64,000 bases of DNA from Rhynchopus sp. YZ270_cl-10. Taxonomy: Eukaryota > Euglenozoa > Diplonemea > Diplonemida > Diplonemidae. The stretch spans positions 930,001 through 994,000 of the forward strand of contig OZ037915.1 in assembly GCA_964035575.1 (NCBI GenBank). The letters run 5' to 3'. Of this stretch, positions 12,269 through 23,888 are shown piece after piece. Position numbers and translations under genes: made by a program. The stretch's first letter is position 1; every line of letters begins with the position of its first letter. The notes beneath the pieces are model-generated. The model saw nothing but the letters and a program-made list of their open reading frames with translations, searched no databases and had not been told where the DNA came from.

Positions 12269-13521
12269 CTTTTTTTTTTTTTTTTGTGAAAATGCCCCCC
12301 CACCAAGAGTGTTATAACCTCTCAACACCCAAAGGGCAATGTTAAAGAGCTGGAGCCTAAAGGGGAGGGAATCAGGATGCTTACAGATGGCACACCTTAT
12401 CCCTAAAGAGCTGAGTGAAGATATGACAATTAGGACTCCCGTTTTTTTAGTTGAATCAGCAACGAGTGGGTTTGGGTGTTTTTGCTGTTTTTTTTTTTTG
12501 AACAAAAATGATAAGGGTGAGGCATCACGCAAGTTCTGTCTGCATGCAGCCGTCACCTCCCGTCTGCTTCGGGTATTCGCTATTTTTGCTAATAAAATTG
12601 GTTCGGAATAGTGTAGTTGCCAAAAAAAACAGCGCAATAAAAAAAGAAAAAAGGGACCACTTTCGTGTATTTCTTGTTTCATTTTTTTTTGCGGTATAAA
12701 CCAATCCACTTTATACCAATGGGTATACTGTACTCAAAATCCGGACAAAATTTGGTACAAAAAAAAAAAAAAAGAGAAAAAGAAAAAGAAAAAGAAAAAG
12801 AAAAGGGAAAGCGGCTGGGGTGATGAGTGATGAGATGTGCAAAAACAGAAAAAAAAAAAGCAAAAAAAAAATCTGGCAAAGATAAACCTTGTTGCTTTCG
12901 TCACGTTGAGAAAAAAATAGGTGTCTGTGCCACCCCTCGAACTTTGAGCAAGGGGCTTAGGGATACCCACAACACACGGTGGGTTTGTCAGCCCTTGCCA
13001 GTCAAGATGTGACCAGACTATCGGGAATTGGGACAAAAAAATATTCAAAAAAAAAAAAAAAAAAACACCCCCCTGGTCACACAAAAAAAATAACTGACTA
13101 TAGGATCTGGCCAACCCCACTGCGCAGTCAAAAGCATTTTCTCTTTTTCGCCAGCAAAAAAAAAAAAAAAAAAAAGTGGGGCACACTTGTAAGATGCTTT
13201 GTGCCTCTCTTTGCACACAACATCTAAATGTGATAACCCTGAGAGCACTACGTGACCATTTTCCACAAAAAAGGTGTTGAGAGATGATCCTGGAGGCTTC
13301 TCAAAAAAAGGGAAAAGAAAAGAGCCGAGAGAACAATAAAGTCCCCCTTTTTTTTGTTTTGGGAGGAAGCTTTGTAAGATGAACATAAGCCGCAATGTGC
13401 TTATTTGTCACCTCATTTATTTTTTAAAAAATCGTATACTATCTATGCCCCTTGCAGCAAATGGCGAGGTGCGGTCTCTTTTTCTAGAAGAAGGTTTTCG
13501 AGAGAGTTTGTTTGTGTGTAA

Positions 13522-14042
13522 AGTTGGTGTGTTCCGGGGTATGGGATTTTACACATCTTCACACATCTTCACAACTCTTCACAACTTTTCACAAATTTTC
13601 ACAACATAATTTTGGCCATATTTTTGTGAAGAATTGTGAAGAGTTGTGAATAGTTGTGAAAAGTTGTGAAGAGTTGTGAATTGAAATGAAAATTTGGATG
13701 AAAAAAACACAGACGTTGTGAATATTTGTGAAGAGTTGTGAACAGTTGTGAAGAGTTGTGAATTGGAGAAAAAAAGGGGGGGTTTTCCCAATTCACAACT
13801 CTTCACAACTCTTCACATCTCTTCACAACTGTTCACAACTCTTCACAAATATTCACAACGTCTGTGTTTTTTTCATCCAAATTTTCATTTCAATTCACAA
13901 CTCTTCACAACTTTTCACAACTATTCACAACTCTTCACAATTCTTCACAAAAATATGGCCAAAATTATGTTGTGAAAATTTGTGAAGAGTTGTGAAGATG
14001 TGTGAAGATGTGTAAAATCCCATACCCCGGAACACACCAAAA
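13522..14042. mobile_element. 521-bp near-perfect palindrome with 8-bp target duplication
   Basis: Left and right halves are almost exact reverse complements, with the centre near 13777-13782 in a short A/G-rich spacer. The arms start with TTGGTGTGTTCCGGGGTATG and are largely made of a roughly 10-bp word, TTCACAACTC, and its variants. GTGTGTAA occurs immediately outside on both sides (13514-13521 and 14043-14050), an exact 8-bp duplication, which fits a cut-and-paste transposon of hAT or similar type. No coding capacity; a foldback or MITE-type element. The identity of the arms suggests it is young or has been homogenised. Confidence 0.7.
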
Positions 14043-15359
14043 GTGTGTAATAAATATTCTGTGGTGATATTTTTTTTATTACTGCAATACGCTCCCCCCA
14101 CTGAGTACCTTGGCCGTGAAAGAGGAACCTTCTTTGAGGCCAAAAACAACGATACCAACTGAAAACCCACTCCCAGGACTGCCCTTTGATAACAAGACGA
14201 GCAGACACTCTGCCTCGGGAGGGCATATGAAACTAAAGAGTGCGAAAACTTAGATTCGTATACTTTCAGTTCACAGAATTGAAAGTATTGGGAAAACTTG
14301 AAAAAGATAAAAGCGGTCTTGTGCACACAAGGCATCTTAAAAAAAACAACAAGGAGCATGGGCGAAAAGAGGGGATCACCATAGTTCTTTCTGCTGCAAT
14401 AGTTGGCTGATTCTTTTGAAAAAAATACTGCCCACTACACAACGGTGAAATAAATAGCTTTCGCTTGCGGTTTTTTTGCTTGTGGTTTTTCACCGTTGGC
14501 TTAACGGTGAAGCCTTAAGTAAAACCCCAAGTCAAGTCAAGCCATTTACTTTACTGTCGTGCAGGGGTGTATATCCGGCCATGTATTGTGCGCTAGGGAG
14601 GAACACTGTGCAATGTATGAAGAGTATGGGGGGGAAATGATTTGTTCTGTTGTAACAAAAAACTCAAAACAAAACAAAAAACAAAACAAAACAAAACATG
14701 GTAGTTGTTGATGCAGGCACCTTCGCCTGACCCACGATGCCAGCCATCCAGATGAAAGAACAAAAGAAGGGGGATGATGGGAACATGAAGACACAGTCCT
14801 CTGGGTGGGAAGGGAGGGGAAGGGGTTCTAAACTTTCATAAAGGAGGGCAATATAAATAAAAGGTGCAACGAAAAAACAGGAATGGTGCGATGTAGTTCG
14901 CCCTCAACCCCTTAAGGGAGCTTTTTTTAATGAAAAAAAAGCTACCTTCCGGGGGTAGTCCTCGTGTGAGTACACAATGGTGAAGCAAATGACTTGACGT
15001 GTAGTTTTGACTTTGTGGTTTTTCACCGATGTCTTACAACGGTGAAAATCACAAAAAAAGCAAAACCATTTACTTCACTGCTGTGATTAATATATAATGG
15101 TATGTACCTTTTGTAATTGAAAAAAAAAATCGAATGTTGTAGTGCTTACACCCGAGCATGAGTGCACCACATTGTTCATTGTTCATTTTGTCTTTTTTTT
15201 TTTTGATAACTTCTGTTTTTGGCTTCGTACCTTCTGCCATTCAGAGAGGTCTCCTCCCTCCACATATTCAGAGAAACACTCTCAAGATCAGACCTCGTTT
15301 TCCTTTTGTGAAACTCCGTCCCAGTTTGCAGAATAGACACAATGAATATGGAAGGCAGG

Positions 15360-15488
15360 TAATGGTGGCAGTAGCGATAAGAGCCCATTGGAATACGCAA
15401 AAAATACATCAAAATACATCACAATACACGATGTATTTTGATGTATTTTGCGTATTCCAATGGGCTCCCATTCACAATACTGCCATTA
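15360..15488. mobile_element. 129-bp hairpin MITE
   Basis: Inverted arms include GAGCCCATTGGAATACGCAA at 15381 and its complement ending at 15467, with outer TAATGG-type ends. The centre repeats AAAATACATC. Flanks AAGGCAGG (15352-15359) and AAGGCGGG (15489-15496) match at 7 of 8 positions, a likely 8-bp target duplication. Confidence 0.55.
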
Positions 15489-18254
15489 AAGGCGGGGGGA
15501 AGGGTACGAAGATAGGCCACTCATCCCCTATTTGAAAGGCGCGCTGACCCTTGAAACGCTTCGAGCGGGGACATGGTTAGCCACCTTGGAAAGCTGCACT
15601 ACTTTTGTGCAGTAGGGTGTCTAGTGGAAGTGCATGGAAAAAACAGGGGAGATGGCTTTCTCTTGCATCAGGCCGTACCGTTAACCCTAACCTCCCGGAA
15701 TTGACAAAAAAAAACATTAAAAAAAAAGGGTGGTAAGAAATGGGGGGGGTGTGCAAACGATAATATCTGTTGCGAATACAGATATTATAAGGGAAGGAGA
15801 AAACATAAAGGGAAATGTTGGCAAGATGAATCAGAGACTCAAACGCTGAGTCACCTTGACGCATATGGGAGGGAGTAAAAAGGAGAGAAAAAAACCAAAC
15901 AAAACAAAACAAAACGATTTTACAAAAGGAGGGAAAAAAAAAGAAGGGAAAAAAAAAACAATAATGTTGTGCAATGATACGCAAGCTGTTTCCGAGGAAA
16001 GGTTTGTTAACCAAACAAAACTTCTGCGACGCTATTGATTTTGCTTGAGGCTGGGAATGCTTGCATCTCTCTGAACCACAATTCATATCTTTTTTCCCCC
16101 AAAAAATAAAACAAACAAACAAAAGGGCAAAAACAAAAATCTGGTATGTGTGTTTTGTGCGTTCCGTACGGTATCTTCCAGTCTGGTGTGTGTCAGTGAA
16201 CAAACAAATAGTTGTGATTTGTGCGTCCAGCACATTGCCATTCTGTATGATACAGAAAGAAAAATAGAGAAAAAACAAATACGGCCCCAAGCCTTTCAGC
16301 TTGAGAACACAAAAAAAAAAACTGCGGACAGTGAAAACACTACCGTCCGCCACACAATATAATTGATCTTTGAAAGTTTTGGAGAGAAAAAAATAAAAGA
16401 AAAATAAAACATGTAAGATGAATGTGCCTCTCGTGCACACACATCTAAGAAGCGGGGGGAGGAGGGAATGAAATGACGTGAAAAATGTATGGGTATATTC
16501 TGATGATGGAAAATAGGGGGGTAATTTGGGAGTAAATGGGGATAGTGTTAGTCGACCTGTGCAATCCTCCACATTTCCCCACATCTTTTTTTTTATATGT
16601 GGCAAAAGAAGAAAAAGAAAAAAGAAACATTTGTTAAAAGATGAACCTAAGCCTCGCACGATTGTCCACCTTGGGTAAAAATAAATGAGGGGAGGATTTT
16701 TTTTTTTTTTTTTTTTTTGTGTTGTTGTGTCGACAACTGCCTAATCGGAACGGCAAGGACTCCACACAAACGTATTTTCCCTCGATTATAGCCGCAATTG
16801 AAAGATTTGTGCGGCATCTTGCCAAGAAGAAGAAAAAAAGAAAGAAAAATAAAAAAGCAGTTACACTGACCGAAACCTCAAATAGGATTTCCCCCCCCAA
16901 ATTTTTCCTTGGGGGTACCGACGCTGTGTGTAACCATCTTAAAATCCTAAGAGGGATGGAGTTGTGGACATGAGAAGTTGGAACACGCCTGAGTTGCAGC
17001 TATTTAGTATAGGATACGAAAAGAACCCCGATTTAGAGCCATCTTGCGGGGGCTAATTCCCTCTATATATTTTTTTTCCTCCCCACCGAACTTTTTCTAA
17101 TGTTAAAAAAAGACGGGAGGGTTTGATTTTTTTTTTGTATGTATTGTGGATTGTAAATCGAAGGTAAGAATAATTATTTTGTGAAGCATAAAAAATAAAA
17201 GAAATAGAAACCTTGAAAATATGCACCCGCCTCCAGTGCACACAACATCTTTAAATAGAAATTCGAAAGATATGGGGAGAAAAAAAAAGTTAGTCAAGCA
17301 ATACTGAACACCCGTTTAGTTTTCTAAAAAATGGTACAATACTTGATACAGGCACCTCTCGACTGGCCCATTGCACGATGTCTCAAACAAAAAATACGTT
17401 TTGTTTTTTGGAGCAAAAAAAAAAACATAGTAGATCATCACTCTCTCTTTCCTTTTCCCCCCCGCTCCTCCTTTTCGCGATGATATGAGAGGAACTGTGT
17501 AGATGAACATTTTTGGTGTATTTTGCCCCCTGTTTTTCTTCATTGGCTTCGCTGGTTGATACGATTAAAATAAAAAATCCTCCCGCGAGACACGCAGGTT
17601 CTGTATTCAAACTAGTTTTCAAAACAAACAAACAAAACATTAGAACAAAAAAGAAAAAGAAAATAAGGGAGATGAACCTAAGCCTTTTGTCTTGCTCAGT
17701 CACCTTCAAATAAGGGGGTCCAGATGTGGTCCAGATGCATGTGGACACATCGATGCGCTCCTTTTCGTTGCCTTTGGAACAACCTAGCGCAACCCTAGAT
17801 GAATTTCAGTTGAATTCAGAATAGCTTTTTTATTTAAAAAAAATTGCGCAGATTGCAAAAAAAAAAGGGGGGGAATCAAACAAACAAAACAAAAATCGAA
17901 GAAATTTGCAGTTGATACAAATTTAAGAAAAGGTTGCTAAAGAACTGATTCTGCAGCCAGGCACAGCCGGGACAACGAAAAAAAAAAGAAGGAAAAAAAA
18001 AAGGGGGCGAGTTTAGAATATGAAATGACATCACAGAAATACACACAATGAAAGAGAAAAACTTGAAATGTGGATGCGCCTCTTGTGCACATGCACACCA
18101 TCCTAAATTTCGGATTGGAGGAAAAAAAAAGTTGTGTATCAGAATGTGAACCATTTTTTTGCACTACTGCGACTAAGAGAATCGTATAAAAAGCAAAAAA
18201 AAGAGTGGAATCGAGAACAGGTTTTCGCTGAGCAAAAAAAAAAATAGAGGGAGA

Positions 18255-18502
18255 TAGTCAGATTTACCCTACTATTTTTATTCCTACAAGCGTAGCTTAA
18301 AGGAGAAATAGTTCCTCAGATACGGTCGCCAATCACCCCTCAAACAGGGTAATTGTGCAATCAACGAAAAAACCTTTTTTCCTTTTACTTACCTATCAGA
18401 GTTACTATTTTTTAAAAATTTCAGAGTTGCCCTAAAAACCTTTTTTTAGGGAAAATCTGAACTTTTTTTCAAAATAGGGTAGGGGTAAATCTGACTATTC
18501 CC
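18255..18502. mobile_element. inverted-repeat element, about 248 bp
   Basis: Ends ATAGTCAGATTTACCC (left) and GGGGTAAATCTGACTAT (right) are inverted. The internal segment reading CAAGCGTAGCTTAAAGGAGA and onward is repeated, inverted, inside an intron of the thioredoxin-TPR gene at 56167-56296. No target duplication was identified. Confidence 0.5.
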
Positions 18503-21334
18503 CAAAAAGATAAAAATATCATTTCTGTAAAGATGAATCGCAAGCCTCTCGTGCACTAGTCACCTTCAAACAAACAAACAAAAAAAAAAAAAATGCCTCA
18601 CCAAACCAACAGAAATATGTGTATTGGTGTCAGGACTCTGGGGTGGGGAGCTCTGTGAGAAGGTTGGTTCCACTTTACGTTTTATCAATGCAACGCTTTA
18701 AACCCCCTACCAAACTAAGTGAACAGGGGAGAAAAGTGTTGCAAATCGGGTTTGGTACTTTAAATCAGAAAAAGACTTTCATTGTATGCAGTGCACTCAG
18801 AGAATATTTAAAAAATGATTCAGATATTTTTTTAATACCGAAAGATGGAATTGGCCATCAGTGAAAAAAAAAAAGAAAGTGCAGTCTAAGTCAGTATGTA
18901 ATCGCAGACCAATAGACTTCATGGGCACAGCACATCTCTCGCTGGAAAAAAAAAAAGTTATGTTTTGTGTAGGCTACCTGATTTTGACGGTTTCGCGGTG
19001 TTCGGCATTGGGCTACCGGGCCAAATCAGATAGGTTAATGGACAGGGTTATTTCCAGGAATATTTTCGGTTTTCGATTCATAAAGTACCTTGGATTAAGT
19101 CCTGTTATAGACAAAGAAGTGGTTGGTAACACGGCTAAGACTTCGACCCAGGCAAATATTTCTGTTTGAATAAAAATAATTTAAAAAAAACAAATGTAAT
19201 TTGAAATGCAAAGCACTCTCGTGACAGTGTATCTTTTGGTGCGCGATCACGCAATTTAAAAAAAACAATTAAAAACCAGAAGTTATACAAATAAATGTAA
19301 CAAAAAAATAATTGTTTTCCCCCAAGATGTTGCCTTCAGAATGGTGTAATGAATCACGAACAAATTAATAGAATTAAAAAAACAAAACAAAATTTCAAAA
19401 TTAATAAAACTGAAAAACAAAGGTTGTAAGGTGAACCCAAGACTTATGTGCTTAGTCGGTAAAAGGTACACTAAAAAGAAGGGAGACAGAGACTTTGATT
19501 CGGAAGAAAATGTTTTCCCCTAGCATCAGCAAACATACCCATTTTGTTGCAAAACGGGCTATTTTCTGTTCATTTTTTCTTCATTATTATTTTTTCTTTT
19601 TGCTGTGTCGATAATCACCCTCATCCGAAGACAGGAGTTCTGTACACAAAAAAAAAAAAAAACCACCCGAAGGCTAATAAAGTTGTCAAGGGAGCGATGC
19701 AGACCATCCTCAACCAAAATTAACATTAGTGGTGCTCCGGAAGGGGTCGATATTGACAGGTCGTTGACACAGGGACTTTATACACACACCCCCCCTGATA
19801 TTGACAGGTCGTCGACAGGTCGTTGACCGACTTCCGAAAGCACCAATTAATCACCTATTTTTTGCCTGTAATTTTGCTAGATATTGGTGGTATTTAAACA
19901 CCAACTCCATCAAATTTCAAGAGCAAAATCAGGTGGATAAAACACAATAAAATCATAGTTGGAACGTGCTAAAAAACGCAAGTCGGTAAACACACACACA
20001 CACACAATCGCAACCAAAGAAGCTGGGGATGGGAGCTTGAAAGCAGTTGTGGAGTTATTTCGAAGAGTGGGGGTGGGGGGGTACATTGCCAAGGGGTGGT
20101 ATGTACATTGTGTGACAAACTGCGGGTTCTTTACAAAAAACCCAAATTTCTACTTTTCCAACACAGAAAAGCAGAAAAAAATGGGGTTTGAAAAAAGAAC
20201 TCGTTTTTTTCTTTTCTTTTAAATCCACACCCACTTGGTTTGGGGATGATTTCAGTAATAAAATGTGTCGCGAAGCTAAAACTGAGTGGGTGAACTACCT
20301 CCTTTGTTTGGGGGAGTTTGAAAATGGTTTTTTTTTGAAAGTGCTTTTGTGCTCTGTTTATTATTTTTTTTTTTTTTTTTGATGATCAGTGTGTAGACGT
20401 GAAGTCGAAGAGGAAGGGCGCGTTACTTTGTTATGAGATTACGACTTAGTAACGAAGCTAAAACTGAGAGGGTGAACTACCTCCTTTGGTTGTAACGGGT
20501 GTACCACACAACAAAGCTTTTTTTTTCTGAAATGGATAAAAGGTGACCTCCCGTTTGGGAAGATGGGGCGGGAAGAGGGAAGAGGGAAGAGGGTGTGACA
20601 AGAAAAAAAAAATACAAAAAAAATTCCAAAAAGATCAAAAAAATTCGTTCAAAGAAACAATGAAAAAAAGTCATAGAATTAATGGGGGAGAAGAGGGGGG
20701 GGATTTTCTTTTAAAAAAAATACAAAAATCGAAATAAAAACTCATGAATGAAGTGACAGGGGGTTTTTTAAAAATGGAATTGTTGCGTCTTGGAAGCTGT
20801 TGTGTATGAAGATACAGCTAGGACTAAAAAAAAAAAGGTATCGTTTCTGGGAGGGGGACACGAAACAATAGCTTCTTTGTGTTACGTTTTCGTTTTCGTT
20901 TTTTTTTTTTTTTTTTTTTTTTTTTTTGAAAACTTGGTTGTATTAATAATACTATACCTTACCACCCTGGGTTATGACCCTACAGGGGTTGAAGGAAGGT
21001 TGTGGGGGGAAAAGGTGGGGGAAAAGAAAAGAAAAAGGCAAGATGAACCTCAAATACCTTTTTTAAAAAAGAAATACGATAAAAAACAACACGTCAGTGC
21101 GGGTTGGGGTTTGTGAAATCATTTTTTTTTCTCCCTCGGATAAAAAAAACACTTTTTCACGGGCGCATTGTCAGTGTCACAAATTGCACGTTACTAAAGC
21201 AATGAATGGATTGTCAATGGATATTTTTGTTGCATTTACCCAAAAAAAAGAGGGGGAAAAGGGGTAATATTACTCACTCACAACGTTCAAAACGGGACAT
21301 TTTAAATAAAATTTGTTTGAGAAATGTCGTTTTG

Positions 21335-21474
21335 CATGGATGTACAAAGTACTTGAATAGAAAAAGAACTCGAAAGTCACTCCCAGTACTTGATACTTTC
21401 AAACGCCAAGTGTTTGAAGTAAGCAAAAAAAAGAGAGAAAAAAAAAAGGTGAACAAATACTTTGTACATCCATA
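21335..21474. mobile_element. CAT...ATG element, AGTACTTGA word family, short copy
   Basis: Begins CATGGATGTACAAAGTACTT and ends as its inverted counterpart, ...CTTTGTACATCCATA. GTTTTG is present on both sides (21329-21334 and 21475-21480), an exact 6-bp target duplication. It is a short relative of the element at 45039-45469. Confidence 0.7.
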
Positions 21475-21875
21475 GTTTTGAACAAAAAACAAATAAAAAA
21501 AAGAGAGAAAAAAAATAGATTCAAGAAAAAAAAAAGAAAAGAAAACTGCCCTAATAAAAGCCTTGTAAGATGAACCCAAGCCTCACTGTGCTTTAGCTAC
21601 CTTAACAAAAACTTTTTTTTTGGGCTGGACACAACGGTGTTTGAGCAGTGCAAAGACACGATGTGCGTTAAAGAATAATAACAATTTGCGATGAGTCTTA
21701 TCTGTGTACTCATCTAAAAAAAAAAAAAAAAAAAAGGTAGAAAAAGTGAGTAGGGTGTAATAGCCTTGTCACCTACGACAAAAAGAAAATAAAAGAAAAT
21801 TTTATTAAAGATGAACCTACGCCTCTCTGTGCTTGGTTCTATCCTTTTTGAGACAACAAAAAAAGAAAAGTTACT

Positions 21876-23250
21876 ATGGTGTGGCTGACGACCCCAAAAT
21901 AGCAGAAAATAGCAGAAAATAGCACTTTGGGGGGTTTTTTTTGGGTTTGGTGGCTGGGTGGTGGTGTGGCTCCCGATGGACGAGGGAAGGAAACTTGGCC
22001 AGCCCGCAAACCCGGAAACCCCCTCCCACTCCACAAACGGATCATAAGGTACACAGTACACAGTACACAGTACACAGTACACAGTACACAGTACACAGTA
22101 CACAGTACACAGTACACAGTACACAGTACACAGTACACAGTACACAGTACACAGTACACAGTACACAGTACACAGTACACAGTACACAGTACACAGTACA
22201 CAGTACACAGTACACAGTACACAGTACACAGTACACAGTACACAGTACACAGTACACAGTACACAGTACACAGTACACAGTACACAGTACACAGTACACA
22301 GTACACAGTACACAGTACACAGTACACAGTACACAGTACACAGTACACAGTACACAGTACACAGTACACAGTACACAGTACACAGTACACAGTACACAGT
22401 ACACAGTACACAGTACACAGTACACAGTACACAGTACACAGTACACAGTACACAGTACACAGTACACAGTACACAGTACACAGTACACAGTACACAGTAC
22501 ACAGTACACAGTACACAGTACACAGTACACAGTACACAGTACACAGTACACAGTACACAGTACACAGTACACAGTACACAGTACACAGTACACAGTACAC
22601 AGTACACAGTACACAGTACACAGTACACAGTACACAGTACACAGTACACAGTACACAGTACACAGTACACAGTACACAGTACACAGTACACAGTACACAG
22701 TACACAGTACACAGTACACAGTACACAGTACACAGTACACAGTACACAGTACACAGTACACAGTACACAGTACACAGTACACAGTACACAGTACACAGTA
22801 CACAGTACACAGTACACAGTACACAGTACACAGTACACAGTACACAGTACACAGTACACAGTACACAGTACACAGTACACAGTACACAGTACACAGTACA
22901 CAGTACACAGTACACAGTACACAGTACACAGTACACAGTACACAGTACACAGTACACAGTACACAGTACAGCACCTGGTCTATATCGGGACAAAATACAT
23001 TTTTTTTTGCTAAAATTGATCTTATTTTTTACGCTTTTTTGCTCGAAAAAAACGTTGTCTGCATCTTTGGTAGGTGTTTTGGGGACTGGCTGGGGTCAGG
23101 AGTGCCTCATTTCCCCTCCCTTTAGCAAAAGCCCAAACCACGGCCAAAAAATAAAAAAAATCCAGACCCCCAAAATAGCAGAAAATAGCAGAAAATAGCA
23201 GAAAATAGCAGAAAATAGCAGAAAATAGCACCCCCCTTCAGCCACACCAT
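21876..23250. mobile_element. inverted-repeat element enclosing a satellite array
   Basis: The left end ATGGTGTGGCTGACGACCCC is mirrored by a right end containing CAGCCACACCAT. Just inside each end are runs of the word AAAATAGCAG. Other members carry the same ends without the satellite: about 50659-50720 and 60952-61030. An R1 hairpin lies just outside on each side (about 21809 and 23254). The target duplication is not clear. Confidence 0.6.
22049..22970 (+). repeat. perfect 7-bp satellite (GTACACA), about 132 copies
   Basis: About 922 bp of uninterrupted GTACACA units, with no variant seen. Because 7 is not a multiple of 3 and the unit makes no stop on either strand, long frames with seven-residue repeats (YTVHSTQ, CTVYCVL) cross it on both strands; these are not genes. 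The array sits inside the inverted-repeat element at 21876-23250. Confidence 0.95.
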
Positions 23251-23253
23251 TAT

Positions 23254-23288
23254 AAGATGATCCTAAGCCTCTCGTGCTTAGTCACCTT
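23254..23288 (+). repeat. R1 hairpin, near-consensus copy
   Basis: R1 is a family of about 35 bp that folds as a hairpin: AAGATGAACCTAAGC, a loop CTCTCGT, then GCTTAGTCACCTT. Good copies are at 23254-23288, 29321-29355, 35333-35365, 35691-35724, 44641-44675 and 55040-55078. Weaker ones are near 3083, 13378, 15827, 16640, 17670, 18531, 19427, 21567, 21809, 29650 and 36481. A variant with stem TGTGC...GCACA around the same CCTCTCGT loop occurs at about 16411, 23318, 29900 and 44906. Most sit beside A/T runs. Confidence 0.7.
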
Positions 23289-23888
23289 TAAAAGAGAATA
23301 AAGAAGAACTTGTAAAAGATGAAGTGCACCTTTTGTTGCACAAAACATCTTGGGAAGGAATGGGTTGCGACATAAGCCACTCGCGTGCTTAGTCACGTAA
23401 AAGAGACAAAGGGCCCCTTCTAAAAAAGGGAGGTGAGAAGAATACGAACAGAACTAAAAGGAGGGAAGGGGGGGGGGGGAAGGTGTGGGGGAGGGAGGGG
23501 AGGGGGTGGGAGAACATGTGTGTGGGGCGTTGTGCCTTGCTAGTGGCGGGTAAAGACATCTTACTATTTGACGTCTAAACTGTTTTCTGCAAACAACAGC
23601 CAACATCACACAGTGTGTGTGGGGAGGGAAAACTTTTTTTTATGATAAAAATCTGTTTTAGTGCAGCGGCCTACACCACCCACCTGCACTATCAGTTTAT
23701 CATGAACTGTATTATGGTCGAACACTCTCGGAATGTTTCAACACTATGTGGTCATTTTTTTGTTTTTTTTCAAAAATTGGAATAGTGTAGCTGCCACCTG
23801 TACAAGCTCCACTGTCAATTTGTTTTGTTTTGTTTTTTTTGTTGTGTAAAAAATGAATGCACCTCCTCTCATTGCACACACATCTTCA

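Larger units (their letters stand above)
7851..23888. other. 16-kb gene-free repeat region
   Basis: No convincing exon was found on either strand. The DNA is A/T-rich with dense homopolymer tracts, and long apparent frames are dominated by Phe, Lys and Leu. Contents that can be named are listed separately: transposon-derived elements at 9123, 10300, 12128, 13522, 15360, 18255, 21335 and 21876, the 7-bp satellite at 22049, and dispersed R1, R4, R5 and R6 copies. A repeat shared with the thioredoxin-TPR introns occurs twice (about 14264-14302, matching 56876-56912, and about 18275-18415, matching 56167-56296 in inverted orientation). Confidence 0.7.

Noticed and set aside
15577-16659. 360-codon minus-strand open frame
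   Set aside because: It is made of Phe-, Leu- and Lys-rich stretches from A/T runs, crosses R1 hairpins, has no domain and lacks the G/C-rich codon use of the real genes.
22049-22970. Interstitial telomere
   Set aside because: The unit GTACACA does not resemble TTAGGG-type repeats, and it is enclosed by transposon ends.
21714-23198. Several open frames of 310-423 codons on both strands
   Set aside because: They are translations of the GTACACA satellite, whose 7-bp unit lacks stops in every register.
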